Part shown: positions 50,066 to 60,911 of the stretch, piece by piece
How positions within the stretch are numbered: position 1 is the first letter of the stretch
How the letters are laid out: every line of letters begins with the position of its first letter
From: Dehalococcoidia bacterium
Lineage (GTDB): Bacteria > Chloroflexota > Dehalococcoidia > Lucifugimonadales > JAGWBF01
Direction of reading: 5' to 3'
Assembly (NCBI GenBank): GCA_021295955.1
Contig: JAGWBJ010000001.1
Span: 124,001 to 188,000, forward strand
DNA length: 64,000 bases
Made by a program: the position numbers and the translations under genes
The notes under the pieces: generated by a model
Seen by the model: the letters and a program-made list of their open reading frames with translations, nothing else
Databases searched by the model: none
What the model was told of the DNA's origin: nothing

Positions 50066-51262
50066 CTAAGAGCCGGCCGGGCTCAGAGAGGGCATCTCTC
50101 TCAGTCGTGACACCAGGTCTTCCAGGACGGTGAGGACGTAGTCGACCTCCTCGACGGTATTCTCCCTGCCCAGGGTCAGCCTCAGGCTTCCCCGGGACAG
50201 GTCCGCAGACTGTCCCAGGGCCAGCAGCACGTGGGACGGCTCCAGGGTGCCCGAGCTGCAGGCGCTGCCGCTGGAGGCCGCGATGCCCGACATGTCCAGC
50301 CCCAGAAGCACCGGCTCCCCCTCCACGTGATCGAAGGAGAAGTTGACGTTGTTGGGCAGCCGCAAGGTGGGGTGGCCGTTGAGGTGGACCCCCGGAATGC
50401 GCTCCTGAATCCCCCGTATGAGCCTGTCCCTCAAGGCGGCGCAGTGGGCGCTGGTCCGCTCCCGTTCCCTATCGGCCAGGTCCAGGGCCACGGCGGCGCC
50501 CACGATGCCCGGGATGTTCTCCGTACCGGACCGGCGCTCCCTCTCCTGACCGCCCCCAAGCTGCTGGGGCAGGAACGGAGTGCCGCGTCGGATGCACAGG
50601 ATGCCCGTACCCTTGGGCCCGTTGAACTTGTGGGCCGACAGGCTCAGCATGTCCACACCCATGTCCCGCAGGTTCAGAGGCAGGAACCCGGCGGCCTGCA
50701 CCGCGTCGGTGTGCACCACCACCGTGCGCTCCATAGTCCGGGCCCGGTCCTTGACCCCCCTGGCGATCTCCTGGATGGGCTGGATGGTGCCAATCTCGTT
50801 GTTGGCATACATCACGCTGACCAGGATGGTGCGGTCCGTGATGGCCTGGACCACGTCGCCGGGGTCCACCATACCGAACCTGTCCACCGGCAGGTAGGTG
50901 ACGTCGAACCCCATGTTCTCCAGGTACTGACAGGTGTGCAGGACCGCGTGATGCTCGACGCTGGAAGTCACTATGTGGTTGCCCGTGGGCTGCAACGCGG
51001 CGACCGTTCCGTTTATGGCGGCGTTGTCCGACTCGGTGCCGCCGCTGGTGAACACAACCTCGCTGAGCCTGCAGCCAAGGATCCGGGCCACGGTCTCCCG
51101 GGACTCGTCCAGGGCCCGTTTGGCCTCCTGGCCCAACGTGTGGATACTGGAGGCGTTTCCGAACCGGCCGGTAAACCACACCATCATGGCGTCGAGCACA
51201 CGGGGGTCCACGGGAGTGGTGCCCGCGTGGTCCATGTAGATTATGTCTTTGCCCGCCGCCAT
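50066..51262 (-). CDS. Cysteine desulfurase (NifS/IscS family)
   Basis: 398 residues, PLP enzyme taking sulfur from cysteine. [15 protein letters not shown] is the N-terminus; [20 protein letters not shown], the PLP lysine in [12 protein letters not shown] and the catalytic cysteine in [16 protein letters not shown] are diagnostic. The ATG at 51262 is used; the longer frame upstream overlaps the agmatinase region. It supplies sulfur for Fe-S clusters and tRNA thiolation; related NifS proteins can also release selenium from selenocysteine. No iscU or mnmA is adjacent here. Confidence 0.92.
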   Translation of the reverse strand: MAAGKDIIYMDHAGTTPVDPRVLDAMMVWFTGRFGNASSIHTLGQEAKRALDESRETVARILGCRLSEVVFTSGGTESDNAAINGTVAALQPTGNHIVTSSVEHHAVLHTCQYLENMGFDVTYLPVDRFGMVDPGDVVQAITDRTILVSVMYANNEIGTIQPIQEIARGVKDRARTMERTVVVHTDAVQAAGFLPLNLRDMGVDMLSLSAHKFNGPKGTGILCIRRGTPFLPQQLGGGQERERRSGTENIPGIVGAAVALDLADRERERTSAHCAALRDRLIRGIQERIPGVHLNGHPTLRLPNNVNFSFDHVEGEPVLLGLDMSGIAASSGSACSSGTLEPSHVLLALGQSADLSRGSLRLTLGRENTVEEVDYVLTVLEDLVSRLREMPSLSPAGS

Positions 51263-51284
51263 TATCCTGGTCCCATCTCCATGG

Positions 51285-52271
51285 TCATACGCCCGGAGCA
51301 CCCGGACGCCGGTTGATATTGTAGCACAGGGTCGCATAGGCGATAAGCTTGTAAACGAGCTTAGCCGCCACGTAAGCCGACGCGGGCGGTCCAAGCTCGG
51401 GGCTCAGCTCGGTCACATCGAACCCTACGATGCGCCTGGCCTGGCCCACGGCCTGCAGGAGCGCCGTGACCTGGCCCCAGTCCATGCCCCCGGGCTCGGG
51501 CGTACCGACGGCGGGTACCACCGCCGGGTCGAACACGTCCAGGTCCACGGTTATGTAAACGTCCCCGGGCAGACGGTCCACGATACCGCTCACGATGTCA
51601 GGCCCCGACCCGCCGCTGCTCCACATCCCCTGGGGAGGCCAATAGGTCGTGGCGACCCCGCCTTCTTTGGAGAAGCTCATCTCGGGCTGACTCAGACTTC
51701 GCACTCCCACCTGGACCACCGGGCACAGATCGGCAATACGCCTGGCCACCGAAGCGTGACCCCACCTGGTGCCCATGTACTCGTCGCGGAGGTCCGCGTG
51801 GGCATCCAGATACAGCACCGTCAGTCCCTGGTCGGAGTACGGGTCGGGGTACCGGCGCGCAAGGGCCTCCACGTGGCCCAGAGTCAGCGAATGCTCTCCC
51901 CCCACCAACCCCACCAGCTTCCCCATGTCCAGAAACTGGGTGGCGGCGCCCCGGACCCGGTCCAGCATGGGGCGCGGGCCGTCCATGTGGGGCTCCAGGA
52001 AGGGCGCGGTGTGTATCCCCACCGCCGACACATCCGCATCCAGCTCGGGATCGTAGTCCTCCAGATGGTAGGACGCCTCGATGATGGCCCTGGGGCCGTG
52101 CCGGGCCCCAGCCCTGAAGGACGTGGTGCTATCGTAGGGGACGGGCAGGACGACCACGCGGGCGCCGTCCAGCGCGGCGGCCTCCCCGTCCAGGCCCAGA
52201 AAGGAGAACGGGGTCCACACGGGAGTCGGGTCGCCAACATCCGGCGGACCGGCGGACATGTCGCGTCTCAC
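51285..52271 (-). CDS. speB: Agmatinase/ureohydrolase family protein
   Basis: 328 residues, GTG start. The binuclear manganese ligands are in [26 protein letters not shown] and [12 protein letters not shown], the arginase/agmatinase signature set. [18 protein letters not shown] is the agmatinase N-terminal motif. It hydrolyses agmatine to putrescine and urea if it is a true SpeB. It stands next to speD, so polyamine synthesis is likely. Confidence 0.88.
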   Translation of the reverse strand: MRRDMSAGPPDVGDPTPVWTPFSFLGLDGEAAALDGARVVVLPVPYDSTTSFRAGARHGPRAIIEASYHLEDYDPELDADVSAVGIHTAPFLEPHMDGPRPMLDRVRGAATQFLDMGKLVGLVGGEHSLTLGHVEALARRYPDPYSDQGLTVLYLDAHADLRDEYMGTRWGHASVARRIADLCPVVQVGVRSLSQPEMSFSKEGGVATTYWPPQGMWSSGGSGPDIVSGIVDRLPGDVYITVDLDVFDPAVVPAVGTPEPGGMDWGQVTALLQAVGQARRIVGFDVTELSPELGPPASAYVAAKLVYKLIAYATLCYNINRRPGAPGV

Positions 52272-52288
52272 GGGAGGCGCTCCAGGCC

Positions 52289-52678
52289 CTAGTCGGCGGC
52301 CCTGGCCGAGGCCTCGACGCCGCGTTCCAGGTGCTCCAGCCCCCGGTCGAGCAGCCAGGTCCTCACCTCCGACAGGCCAAAGAGCTCTCTTACGTCCCCT
52401 ATGACCCTGTCGCTGTCGAAGGACTTGCAGGAGAACACGTCGATATTGACGTATCCCCTGTTCGGAAAGGTGTGAAAGCTAATGTGGCTCTCGGCGATGA
52501 CCACAAACCCGGACACGCCGTGGTCCTCCACCTTGGGCCCCTGGTACGTGAGGACCTGCGGCTCACACAGCTTGGTCATGTTCAGGGTCGGAGGGTACTC
52601 GTCGAGGAACCGCTTCAACCCTTGGGCGTCCCACAGCTTGGCGGGGACGCCGCCATATCCGTCTATGAGCAGGTGCAT
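52289..52678 (-). CDS. speD: S-adenosylmethionine decarboxylase proenzyme
   Basis: 129 residues, the small prokaryotic form. The self-cleavage site is Glu-Ser in IAESHISFHTFPNRGYVNIDVF; cleavage makes the pyruvoyl cofactor. It provides decarboxylated SAM for spermidine synthesis. Upstream of and co-directional with speB, but no spermidine synthase gene is in the window. Confidence 0.93.
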   Translation of the reverse strand: MHLLIDGYGGVPAKLWDAQGLKRFLDEYPPTLNMTKLCEPQVLTYQGPKVEDHGVSGFVVIAESHISFHTFPNRGYVNIDVFSCKSFDSDRVIGDVRELFGLSEVRTWLLDRGLEHLERGVEASARAAD

Positions 52679-52794
52679 ACTTGTCTATTCCTGGTACAGC
52701 TTGACCCGGCAACTCCCGACACGGCGGCGACGGTTTCCCCACTGGACGATACCGCGCGGCCAACGATTGCGGTGCAATTCGGCCTCCGCACATC

Positions 52795-52823
52795 TTGGCA
52801 AAATGGGCATCATGCAATATCAT
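52795..52823 (+). promoter_or_regulatory. Predicted promoter of the Gld-type ABC operon
   Basis: TTGGCA at 52795-52800, exactly 17 bases, TATCAT at 52818-52823. Transcription would start near 52830, about 105 bases before the ATG at 52936. Confidence 0.5.
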
Positions 52824-52935
52824 CCACAAAGGACCGTCGAACGTGCTTGAGGTTCGCAGGCCGGTTAACAAGTATACGGCTTTTGGGTCCGTTCGGCTAC
52901 AGTAAAGTCACGCCGAGAGGAATTGGAACAGATAC

Positions 52936-53895
52936 ATGGCCGGAATGATCGAGGTCAACGAGCTCAGCAAGTGGTACGGGAACTACCCGGCGGTGGAAGA
53001 CGTGAGCTTCGAGGTGAAGAGGGGCGAGATAGTCGGGTTCCTGGGCCCCAACGGGGCGGGGAAGACCACCACCATGCGCGTGATCACGGGGTTCATGCCT
53101 CCCACCAGCGGCACCGCCAAGGTGGCCGGACACGACGTGGTCAGGGAATCCAGAGAGGCCAGGAAGTACATCGGGTACTAGCCGGAGACGGTCCCCCTGT
53201 ACACCGACATGACCGTGCAGTCGTACCTGGGCTTTATGGGCACGCTGCGCGGCATGAATCCGAAGCGCATCAAGACCCGTACCGATGAGGTGATAGATAT
53301 CTGCCGCCTGGGGGACTACCGAAAGAGCCTCATCGGCAAGCTGTCCAAGGGGTTTCGGCAGAGGGTCGGCATCGCCCAGGCGACCATCCACGAGCCCCAG
53401 GTGCTGGTGCTCGACGAGCCCACCATCGGCATCGACCCCATCCAGGTCGTCGAGACGCGAAACCTGATAAAGGACGTCGGCCGGGAGCACACCATAATCC
53501 TCAGCACCCACATACTCCCCGAGGTCAGCATGGTGTGCGGTAGGGTTCTCATCATCCACGAGGGCCAGATCATCGCCGAGGACAGCCCCCGCAACCTGGC
53601 CGACCGCCTGCAGGGCGTGGAGAGGGTCCAGGCGGAGATACGAGGGCCTGAAGAGCAGGTGACCAGGGCCCTGAACGACATCCGGGGAGTCGTGAGCGTG
53701 TCGCTCATGGCCGACGGCGACCGTAACGTCTACACCGTCGAGGCCAAGCGTGGCCTGGACTTGAGGAGCACCATCTCCAGGATGGTGGTCAGCAACGGCT
53801 GGGCGCTGCTGACCATCCAGCTTGTCGGGATGAGCCTGGAGGAGATATTCCTCCAGTTGACCACCAGCGAAGAGACCCCGGCCGAGAGCCGCTGA
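52936..53895 (+). pseudogene. ABC transporter ATP-binding protein (GldA/CcmA-like), interrupted by an in-frame TAG
   Basis: Walker A is [12 protein letters not shown], the signature is LSKGFRQRVGIAQ, and Walker B is VLVLDEPTIGID. The frame is open from ATG 52936 to 53895 except for one TAG at 53179-53181, within the Q-loop region where related ATPases usually have GYLPE (here GY-stop-PETVPLYTDM). A downstream ATG at 53209 would make a piece lacking Walker A. The C-terminal part and all downstream genes are intact, so either a recent nonsense mutation, an assembly error or suppression is possible. Otherwise 319 residues. Confidence 0.8.
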
Positions 53896-54653
53896 TGAGG
53901 GCCCCGGCAGCCGTAAGAGACATCCAGTCCCTCTTGAGCATGAGGGGCGCCGCCGCCATAGCGATAAAGGAGGTCCAGACCTACTTCACCAGCCCAATGG
54001 GCTACATCGTGGCCATGGTCTACCTGGCCGCCAGCGGTTTCTGGTTTGGGCTCAGCATCAGCGGGTTCTTCCCCGAGGCCAGTCCCGAGGGATACATACG
54101 CAACACCCCCTTCCTGCTAATCCTGCTGGCCCCGGCCATGACGATGCGGCTCCTGGCCGAGGAGCAGAAGCTCGGGACCATCGAGCTGCTGCTGACCTCC
54201 CCCGTCCGCGACTGGGAGGTGGTGCTCGGCAAGTTCGCCGCAAGCCTGGTGTTCTTCGTGGCGACCATGAGCCTGACCCTGTACTACGTGGTGCTACTGT
54301 ACGCCTTCGGAGACCCCGACTCCGGCCCGGTCTGGAGCGGCTACCTGGGGCTGATCCTGTACGGGTCCACGGCCCTCTCCATCGGGCTGCTGGCCTCTTC
54401 CCTGACCAACAACCAGATAGTGTCCCTGGTGGTGGGCCTCGGCATACTGCTGGTCCTCACCCTGATCGAGCAGGCCTCCAGGCTACTGGACGGAGTGTGG
54501 TCTACCCTCCTCTCCCAGATAGGCCTGACCACCCACCTGGAAGACTTCTACCGGGGCGTGATCGACACCACCCACATCGTGTACTACATCACCTTTACGA
54601 TGGTCTTCTTGTTCCTTACGGTACGGTCGCTGGAGACCCGCCGATGGAGATAA
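53895..54653 (+). CDS. ABC transporter permease (GldF-like)
   Basis: 252 residues with six predicted helices. AIKEVQTYFTSPMGYIVAMVYL is the typical start of GldF/ABC-2 permeases, and RLLAEEQKLGTIELLLTSPVRDWEVVLGKF is the conserved cytoplasmic loop. The ATG overlaps the ATPase stop. Forms the exporter channel with the ATPase upstream; substrates of such systems outside gliding bacteria are unknown. Confidence 0.88.
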   Translation: MRAPAAVRDIQSLLSMRGAAAIAIKEVQTYFTSPMGYIVAMVYLAASGFWFGLSISGFFPEASPEGYIRNTPFLLILLAPAMTMRLLAEEQKLGTIELLLTSPVRDWEVVLGKFAASLVFFVATMSLTLYYVVLLYAFGDPDSGPVWSGYLGLILYGSTALSIGLLASSLTNNQIVSLVVGLGILLVLTLIEQASRLLDGVWSTLLSQIGLTTHLEDFYRGVIDTTHIVYYITFTMVFLFLTVRSLETRRWR

Positions 54654-54678
54654 CAGCCATCCGGACCGGAGGCAGAGG

Positions 54679-56733
54679 TTGAGCCAGGACCCCAGGGACA
54701 ACGGCGGGGCGGAGGACAACGACGTCCAGCCCGAAAACGGGCAGCCCGAAAATGGGCAGCCTGGAAACGGGCAGCCTGAAAACGGGCAGCCCGAAAATGG
54801 GCAGCCCGAAAATGGGCAGCCCGAAAACGGGCAACCTGAAAACGGGCAGCCGCAGGACCCAGGCAGCTCCCCTACCCTGGGTCCCGGCCTTCGCCGGGAC
54901 GACGGGCCGGGTGGGCCCGAAGAACCGGTAGACGAGGAGCTTTCCGGGACCCTGTTCGGGAGTGTCCAAGGGGTCGCGGCGACCCTGGGCGGCCTCAGCA
55001 CGACCTTCGCCGCCGTCGGCGTGTTCGCCATAGTCGTTGGCGTAGTGCTGCTGATATTCCTGGCCGACCTGCGGCTCTACGGGTACATCGTCCTGATCGC
55101 CGGAGGCGCAGCGTTACTGCTGGCGATGCTCATCTCCTTCCAGACGGTCGTGCAGGCCATCACCAGCAGCCGGGGGAGATACGGAACCAACACGGCCCTG
55201 ATGATACTGGCCTTCGTCGGCATCGCCGCCATCGTCAACTTCCTGGCTTTCGAGAACTCCGCCAGGGTCGACGTGACGGCCTCCAAGCAGTTCAGCCTGG
55301 CGCCCAGGACTCTGAGCCTCCTGGAGAGCCTGGACAAGGACGTGGGGGCCAAGGCCTTCTTCGTGCCCGGTCGCAACATCCAGGAGGAGCTGGCCCTGCA
55401 GGCCCTCATAGCCCAGACGGAGGACTTCCTGCGGGAGTTCGAGGCGCGCTCGGGCAGGTTCGAGTACGAGTTCATAGACCCTGTGGTGGAGCCCCTCACG
55501 GCCAACGAGTATGGGGCCACCACCTTCCCGCTGCTGGTCCTGGAGGAGCTGGAATCGGGGAGGCGCCACCAGCTCACGCCCACCTTCGCCCTGGAGCAGG
55601 ACCTGGTGACGGCCCTTCTCATCGTCACGGGACAGGAGCAGAAGCAGGTCTACTTCCTGTCCGGCCACGGGGAGTCCGACCCCTCCAACGAGCAGCCGGA
55701 CACCGAGGGGTTCGGGCTGGCCAGGCGGGGCATCGAGAGCGAGAACTACGCGGTCTCCACCCTGAACCTGAGCTTTGCCGATGACAGGCAGGTGTTGCAG
55801 CAGGTCGCCGGGGCCGGTCAGGGGACCGGTGAAGGCGGGGATGAGAGTCAATCGTCCCCCGTCGGCATGCTGGTGGTCGCAGCGCCCAAGACCAACCTTC
55901 CCGATGAGGAGGCACAGCTCCTGCACCAATACCTGAAAGCCGGCGGCAGCATGATGTTCCTGGGGGACCCGGACACTCCTCCCAGTTTCAGGGAATTCCT
56001 GGCGAGCTGGGGCGTGGTCATGGGCGACGGGCACCTCGTGGACCGGCAGCGCAACGCGGGCCAGAACGAGATCACGGTCCTGGCCCGGGACCAGTACATA
56101 AGCCTCCTCCCCGACCCCGACCTGGACCGCATCCTGTCCGTGGGACAGCTTACCAGCCGCCTGGACACCACCTACTACCCGGGCGTGACCTCCGTGAGTC
56201 CCGCAGAGGAGGGGGCACTGTTCTTTCCCGACATCCTCACGGAACTGGAGGAGGAGCCCGAGGAGGACGAGGAGGACGAGAGGACTCCCACCGTCTTCGG
56301 GACGGCGTTGGGGTTCACCTCCAGCGACAGCTGGCTGATCAAGGACCCCACCCGAAACGAGCCCGACGAGAGCGCCGGCGACGTGCAGGGCATATACTAT
56401 CCCGGGGTGGTGGCCAGGGCGGTGGGACGGGTGGACGAGCCGCCGCCGGAGAACGTCGTCACCCTCAGAACGGCGTCTCTGGTGGTGATCGGCGACTCGG
56501 ACTTCGCCAGCAACCGGCATTTCTTCGCCTTCGACAACAGCGACATGTTCCTCAACTCCGTCAACTGGCTGGTGGGGGACACCCCGCTGGCCAGCATCCG
56601 GCCCAAGCCGACGGCCTTCCGGCCCCTGGTCCTCACCAGGAACGAGTTCAACTTCATGAGGTACTCCAGCTGGCTGCTGCTGCCCATTCTCATGGCGGTC
56701 TCCGGGGTCTTCGTGTGGTATCGGAGACGGTAG
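54679..56733 (+). CDS. GldG-like ABC transporter auxiliary protein with N-terminal PENGQ repeats
   Basis: 684 residues, TTG start. Residues 18-57 are eight tandem pentapeptides (PENGQ, one PGNGQ), followed by a soluble linker and two or three membrane helices (about residues 105-190). The long extracytoplasmic domain (RVDVTASKQFSLAPRTLSLL, VYFLSGHGESDP, GGSMMFLGDPDT) is the ABC-type auxiliary domain of GldG. A final helix is SWLLLPILMAVSGVFVW. Partner of the permease and ATPase genes upstream and of the DUF4340 gene downstream. Confidence 0.85.
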   Translation: MSQDPRDNGGAEDNDVQPENGQPENGQPGNGQPENGQPENGQPENGQPENGQPENGQPQDPGSSPTLGPGLRRDDGPGGPEEPVDEELSGTLFGSVQGVAATLGGLSTTFAAVGVFAIVVGVVLLIFLADLRLYGYIVLIAGGAALLLAMLISFQTVVQAITSSRGRYGTNTALMILAFVGIAAIVNFLAFENSARVDVTASKQFSLAPRTLSLLESLDKDVGAKAFFVPGRNIQEELALQALIAQTEDFLREFEARSGRFEYEFIDPVVEPLTANEYGATTFPLLVLEELESGRRHQLTPTFALEQDLVTALLIVTGQEQKQVYFLSGHGESDPSNEQPDTEGFGLARRGIESENYAVSTLNLSFADDRQVLQQVAGAGQGTGEGGDESQSSPVGMLVVAAPKTNLPDEEAQLLHQYLKAGGSMMFLGDPDTPPSFREFLASWGVVMGDGHLVDRQRNAGQNEITVLARDQYISLLPDPDLDRILSVGQLTSRLDTTYYPGVTSVSPAEEGALFFPDILTELEEEPEEDEEDERTPTVFGTALGFTSSDSWLIKDPTRNEPDESAGDVQGIYYPGVVARAVGRVDEPPPENVVTLRTASLVVIGDSDFASNRHFFAFDNSDMFLNSVNWLVGDTPLASIRPKPTAFRPLVLTRNEFNFMRYSSWLLLPILMAVSGVFVWYRRR
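54730..54849 (+). repeat. 15-bp coding repeat (PENGQ), eight copies
   Basis: In-frame 15-base units encode PENGQ eight times (third unit PGNGQ), varying only at third positions and one Glu-to-Gly change. The near-identity at the DNA level suggests slippage-driven length variation. Confidence 0.9.
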
Positions 56734-56763
56734 CAGCGGATACCTGGTCATCGGGTTGATTCC

Positions 56764-57726
56764 ATGAACGTAAGACTCTCCATACTTCTGGTCGTGGTCC
56801 TGATACTCATCGGAGGCTCCGTGGGGATCACCTACGGCCTCCGGGACAAGGAGCCCAAGGAGCAGGACCCCTGGCTGTTCAAGCTGGACTTCCAGGACAT
56901 CCAGGCCATACGCATCGCCCACGCGGGAGAGGAGATCGCCTTCGCCAGCGACGACGGGGAGAAGTGGGTCATAAAGGACGGCGAGGACACGCCGGTCTTC
57001 CGTGAGAAATGGAGCGGAATCCCCTTCCTCCTCAGCGGCCCCCGGTGCGACAGGGCCGTTTCCGAGACCATCGAAGACCCTTCCATCTACGGCCTGGACG
57101 ACCCCCGGACCACGGTGGAGCTCACCATCAAGGGCGGCCAGCTCCTGGTCTTCCACCTGGGCGATCCGACGCCCGACGGCCAGGCTTGGTACGCGCGCCT
57201 GGAGAACGACACCCGCCTGTGCTCGCTGGCCGCCGTCTGGGGCCAGGTGGTCTCCGATCTGGTGCTGGACCCCCCCGTTCCCCCCGACCTGGGAGACCTG
57301 GGCGTTACGGCCGAGGACATCGTCCGGATCGGCATCGACCACGGCCCGGACCGGATGGAGTACCGTCTCCTGAACGACCAGTGGGTCATCCTGGACGGCA
57401 AGAACACCCCCGTGTTCGAGGACTCCTGGCCCGGGCCGGAGCTGCTGCTGGAGGGGCTCGAGGGGACCCAAATCCTCGCCACCTACGTGGACGACCCCGG
57501 GGTATACGGCTTCCTGGAGCCGACGACACGGGTGCAAATGCTTAACAAGGAAGACGACGTCATCGAGTACCTCCTGGGGGAGCCGGTCCCCAACGAAGAC
57601 GCCATTTACGCCTACCTGCTCGGGTCGGAGAGCCTCTACTCCGTGCCCGCCGACTGGGCCTCCTCACTGGCCGAGCTGGTTACGTCGCCGCCGTTTCCCC
57701 CCGGTGCCGCCCCGGCCGGCTCCTAG
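56764..57726 (+). CDS. DUF4340 domain protein
   Basis: 320 residues with one N-terminal helix (about residues 5-26) and a large extracytoplasmic part. Two similar repeats, EKWVIKDGEDTPVFREKW and DQWVILDGKNTPVFEDSW, each followed by a YGLDDPRTTVEL-like or YGFLEPTTRVQML block, match DUF4340, a family commonly encoded next to GldG-like genes. Membrane-anchored accessory to the ABC exporter. Confidence 0.85.
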   Translation: MNVRLSILLVVVLILIGGSVGITYGLRDKEPKEQDPWLFKLDFQDIQAIRIAHAGEEIAFASDDGEKWVIKDGEDTPVFREKWSGIPFLLSGPRCDRAVSETIEDPSIYGLDDPRTTVELTIKGGQLLVFHLGDPTPDGQAWYARLENDTRLCSLAAVWGQVVSDLVLDPPVPPDLGDLGVTAEDIVRIGIDHGPDRMEYRLLNDQWVILDGKNTPVFEDSWPGPELLLEGLEGTQILATYVDDPGVYGFLEPTTRVQMLNKEDDVIEYLLGEPVPNEDAIYAYLLGSESLYSVPADWASSLAELVTSPPFPPGAAPAGS

Positions 57727-57743
57727 GACCGCCGTTCCCCGCG

Positions 57744-57772
57744 TTGAACTGGCGCGCCCGGCGCGCTATACT
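57744..57772 (+). promoter_or_regulatory. Predicted sigma70-type promoter of cinA
   Basis: TTGAAC at 57744-57749, exactly 17 bases, TATACT at 57767-57772. Transcription would start near 57779, about 55 bases before the cinA ATG. Confidence 0.65.
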
Positions 57773-57833
57773 GCGATGCGTGCCGCCGCCCGGCCGTGAC
57801 CGCCGCGGCGTAAGCTTGACGGGGACCCGATAG

Positions 57834-59072
57834 ATGAAAGCCGAGATTGTCTCCATCGGCACCGAGCTGCTGATGGGAGAGATAACAGACACCAACGCAT
57901 CCTTCATCGCCTCCCGCCTGCCCCCGCTGGGGATCGAGCTCCAGCTCGTGTCCCAGGTGGGAGACGACCTTGACGTACTGGTCGAGACATTCAAGCGGGG
58001 GCTCTTACGGTCCGACATCATCTTCACCACCGGCGGCCTCGGCCCCACCCAGGACGACCTAACCCGGGAGGCGGTGGCCAAGACCTTCGGGGAGGAGATG
58101 ACCGTCCAGGCAGACCTGCTGGAGCACCTGGAAGAGGGGTTCCGGCGCAGGGGCATGCCCATGCCCCCGACCAACGTAAAGCAGGCGACGCTGATCCCCT
58201 CCGCCGTCTCCCTCCCCAACGCCCGGGGCACCGCGCCCGGGTGGTGGGCCACCGGCGACGACGGGACCATCATATGCATGCCCGGCCCCCCGAGGGAGCT
58301 TCGCGGCATCTGGGAGGAGGAGGTCCTGCCCAGACTCCGGAAAGAGACGCGGGGCGAGGTCATCGTCAGCCGGAACATCAAGACCTCGGGGGTCTCCGAG
58401 GGCGGCCTGGACGAGATGGTGGCCGAGTACCTGGGGCAGGACAACCCATACCTGGGGTTGTACTCCAAGTCCGACGGCATCCACCTGCGCATCATCGCCA
58501 GGGCGTCCACCGAAGACGAGGCCTGGAGCCTGATCGCTCCCGTGGAGGAGGGCCTGACCTCCATCGTCGGACCGTACATCTGGGGCTACGACGACGAGAC
58601 CCCCGAGCGGTCCGCGGGCCTTCTGCTTGCGGAGAAGAAGCTTACCCTGGCCACGATGGAATCGTGTACCGGGGGTCTGCTGGCCAGCAACATCACCGAG
58701 GAGCCCCTGAGCGACGGCTACTACAACGGGGGCATGGTGCTGCACTCCAGCGACCGCTCCGCGTGGCTCGAGGTCGGAATCCCCCGGGAGGTCGTCGAGG
58801 GCTACGGAGTCTACAGCGAACAGGCCGCCCAGGCGATGGCCCAGGCAGCCAGGACCAGGATGAGGGCGGACATCGGGCTGGGACTGACGGGGCTGGCGGG
58901 CATGGACTCCATAGACGAGAACACCCCTGCCGGAGCCATCCACATCGCCATCGCCTGGGAGGACGGGGTCAGCTACTTCCCCAGCCGGCTGCCCCCCCGG
59001 CGCCAGGTGGTCAAGCGCCGCGCCGCCTCCACCGCCCTCATCGAGCTGCGGCGCTTCCTCAGCACGCTGTAG
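57834..59072 (+). CDS. cinA: CinA-family protein (nicotinamide mononucleotide deamidase/damage-related)
   Basis: 412 residues. N-terminal MoCF-like domain: EIVSIGTELLMGEITDTNAS, FTTGGLGPTQDDLTREAVA and MPGPPRELRGIWEEEVLP. C-terminal domain: TLATMESCTGGLLASNITE, the PncC nicotinamide-nucleotide amidase motif with the catalytic Ser region. Full-length CinA architecture. It recycles or detoxifies pyridine nucleotides. Monocistronic with its own promoter. Confidence 0.94.
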   Translation: MKAEIVSIGTELLMGEITDTNASFIASRLPPLGIELQLVSQVGDDLDVLVETFKRGLLRSDIIFTTGGLGPTQDDLTREAVAKTFGEEMTVQADLLEHLEEGFRRRGMPMPPTNVKQATLIPSAVSLPNARGTAPGWWATGDDGTIICMPGPPRELRGIWEEEVLPRLRKETRGEVIVSRNIKTSGVSEGGLDEMVAEYLGQDNPYLGLYSKSDGIHLRIIARASTEDEAWSLIAPVEEGLTSIVGPYIWGYDDETPERSAGLLLAEKKLTLATMESCTGGLLASNITEEPLSDGYYNGGMVLHSSDRSAWLEVGIPREVVEGYGVYSEQAAQAMAQAARTRMRADIGLGLTGLAGMDSIDENTPAGAIHIAIAWEDGVSYFPSRLPPRRQVVKRRAASTALIELRRFLSTL

Positions 59073-59111
59073 CTCCGCCTTGGTCCGGCTGCTCCCCAGC
59101 GCCCGCGGACG

Positions 59112-59780
59112 CTAGTACTTGGAGACGTTGATCTCCTCCATCTTGCCGGTTACCAGGTAGACCACCCTCTCTGCGATATTGGTTGCCCGGTCGGCGATGC
59201 GCTCCACGTCGTGGGCCACCCACAGCAGATACGTAGCCCGCTGGATGACCTGGGGGTCCTCGATCATGAAGAGGAGCAGCTCCCGGTAGACCTGGTCGTA
59301 CAGGGCATCGACGTCGTCGTCCTGACTGCAGACCTGGAGCGCCGTGACCGTGTCCCGGTTTACCAGGGCGTCCAGGCTGCGGTGCAGCATGGTGGTCGCC
59401 TTCTCGGCCATGCGGGGTATGTCGATCAGCGGCTTCAGGGTCGGCTCGTTGCCCATGAGCAGGCTGATCCTGGCGATCCCTTCGGCATAGTCGCCCATGC
59501 GCTCCAGCTCTACGATCACGTGCAGTATCGTCACCACCGCGCGCAGGTCGCCCGCCATGGGCTGCTGGGTGGCGATTATGTCTATGCACTTCTCCTCGAT
59601 CTCGAAGCGCTTGCTGTCGATATAGTCGTCCTCGCGGACGACCTGCTCCGAGGCCGCCAGGTCCCTCCTGGAGAGGGCGTCCAGGGCCCTGGCTATGGAC
59701 TTCTCCACCATGCCGCCCAGCACCACCACGTCGTCCTCGAGCATCTTGAGCTGCAGGTCCAGTCCCGCTCTCACTCGCAT
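59112..59780 (-). CDS. phoU: Phosphate transport regulator PhoU
   Basis: 222 residues, two PhoU helical repeats (about residues 15-110 and 120-215). Metal-binding segments are ELERMGDYAEGIARI and HDVERIADRATNIAERVVY, both typical. It modulates the Pst transporter and the PhoR/PhoB system in known bacteria. Just downstream of pstB on the same strand. Confidence 0.94.
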   Translation of the reverse strand: MRVRAGLDLQLKMLEDDVVVLGGMVEKSIARALDALSRRDLAASEQVVREDDYIDSKRFEIEEKCIDIIATQQPMAGDLRAVVTILHVIVELERMGDYAEGIARISLLMGNEPTLKPLIDIPRMAEKATTMLHRSLDALVNRDTVTALQVCSQDDDVDALYDQVYRELLLFMIEDPQVIQRATYLLWVAHDVERIADRATNIAERVVYLVTGKMEEINVSKY

Positions 59781-59816
59781 TACGGCCCCCTTCCGCCGCT
59801 GGGCGGCGTCCTCGAA

Positions 59817-60662
<846 letters not shown>

Positions 60663-60782
60663 CTCGCCCTATCTGCCTGTGGCTCCCACTGTAGCCACTA
60701 ATCATAGCAGTCCTCGGGCCCCCGTACTAGCCCACGGACTGGGCAGACCGGGACCCACAGGTGAGGATACGATGCGGTGGGG

Positions 60783-60788
60783 TATAAT
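60783..60788 (+). promoter_or_regulatory. Consensus -10 element upstream of the LLM oxidoreductase
   Basis: Perfect TATAAT with transcription expected near 60795. No good -35 is seen at 17 bases. The transcript would include the five-copy 15-bp repeat before the ATG at 60912. Confidence 0.4.
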
Positions 60789-60824
60789 ATGGTGCCCCGG
60801 TATCTCCCTGGAACCCGAGATCCC

Positions 60825-60899
60825 CCCGAGATCTCATAGCCCGAGACCTCATAGCCCGAGACCTCATAGCCCGAGACCTCATAGCCCGAGACCTCATAG
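60825..60899. repeat. 15-bp tandem repeat, five copies, in the 5' leader of the LLM gene
   Basis: Units CCCGAGACCTCATAG at 60825-60839, 60840-60854, 60855-60869, 60870-60884 and 60885-60899; the first copy has one base change. The array ends 12 bases before the ATG, right against the ribosome site, so copy number could alter translation. Confidence 0.9.
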
Positions 60900-60911
60900 A
60901 AGGTGGGAGCC

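Noticed and set aside
53179-53181. TAG in the ABC ATPase as pyrrolysine
   Set aside because: Pyrrolysine is known mainly in methylamine methyltransferases and in few lineages; the position is normally a hydrophobic or Gln residue with no chemical reason for Pyl, and no other in-frame TAG is seen.
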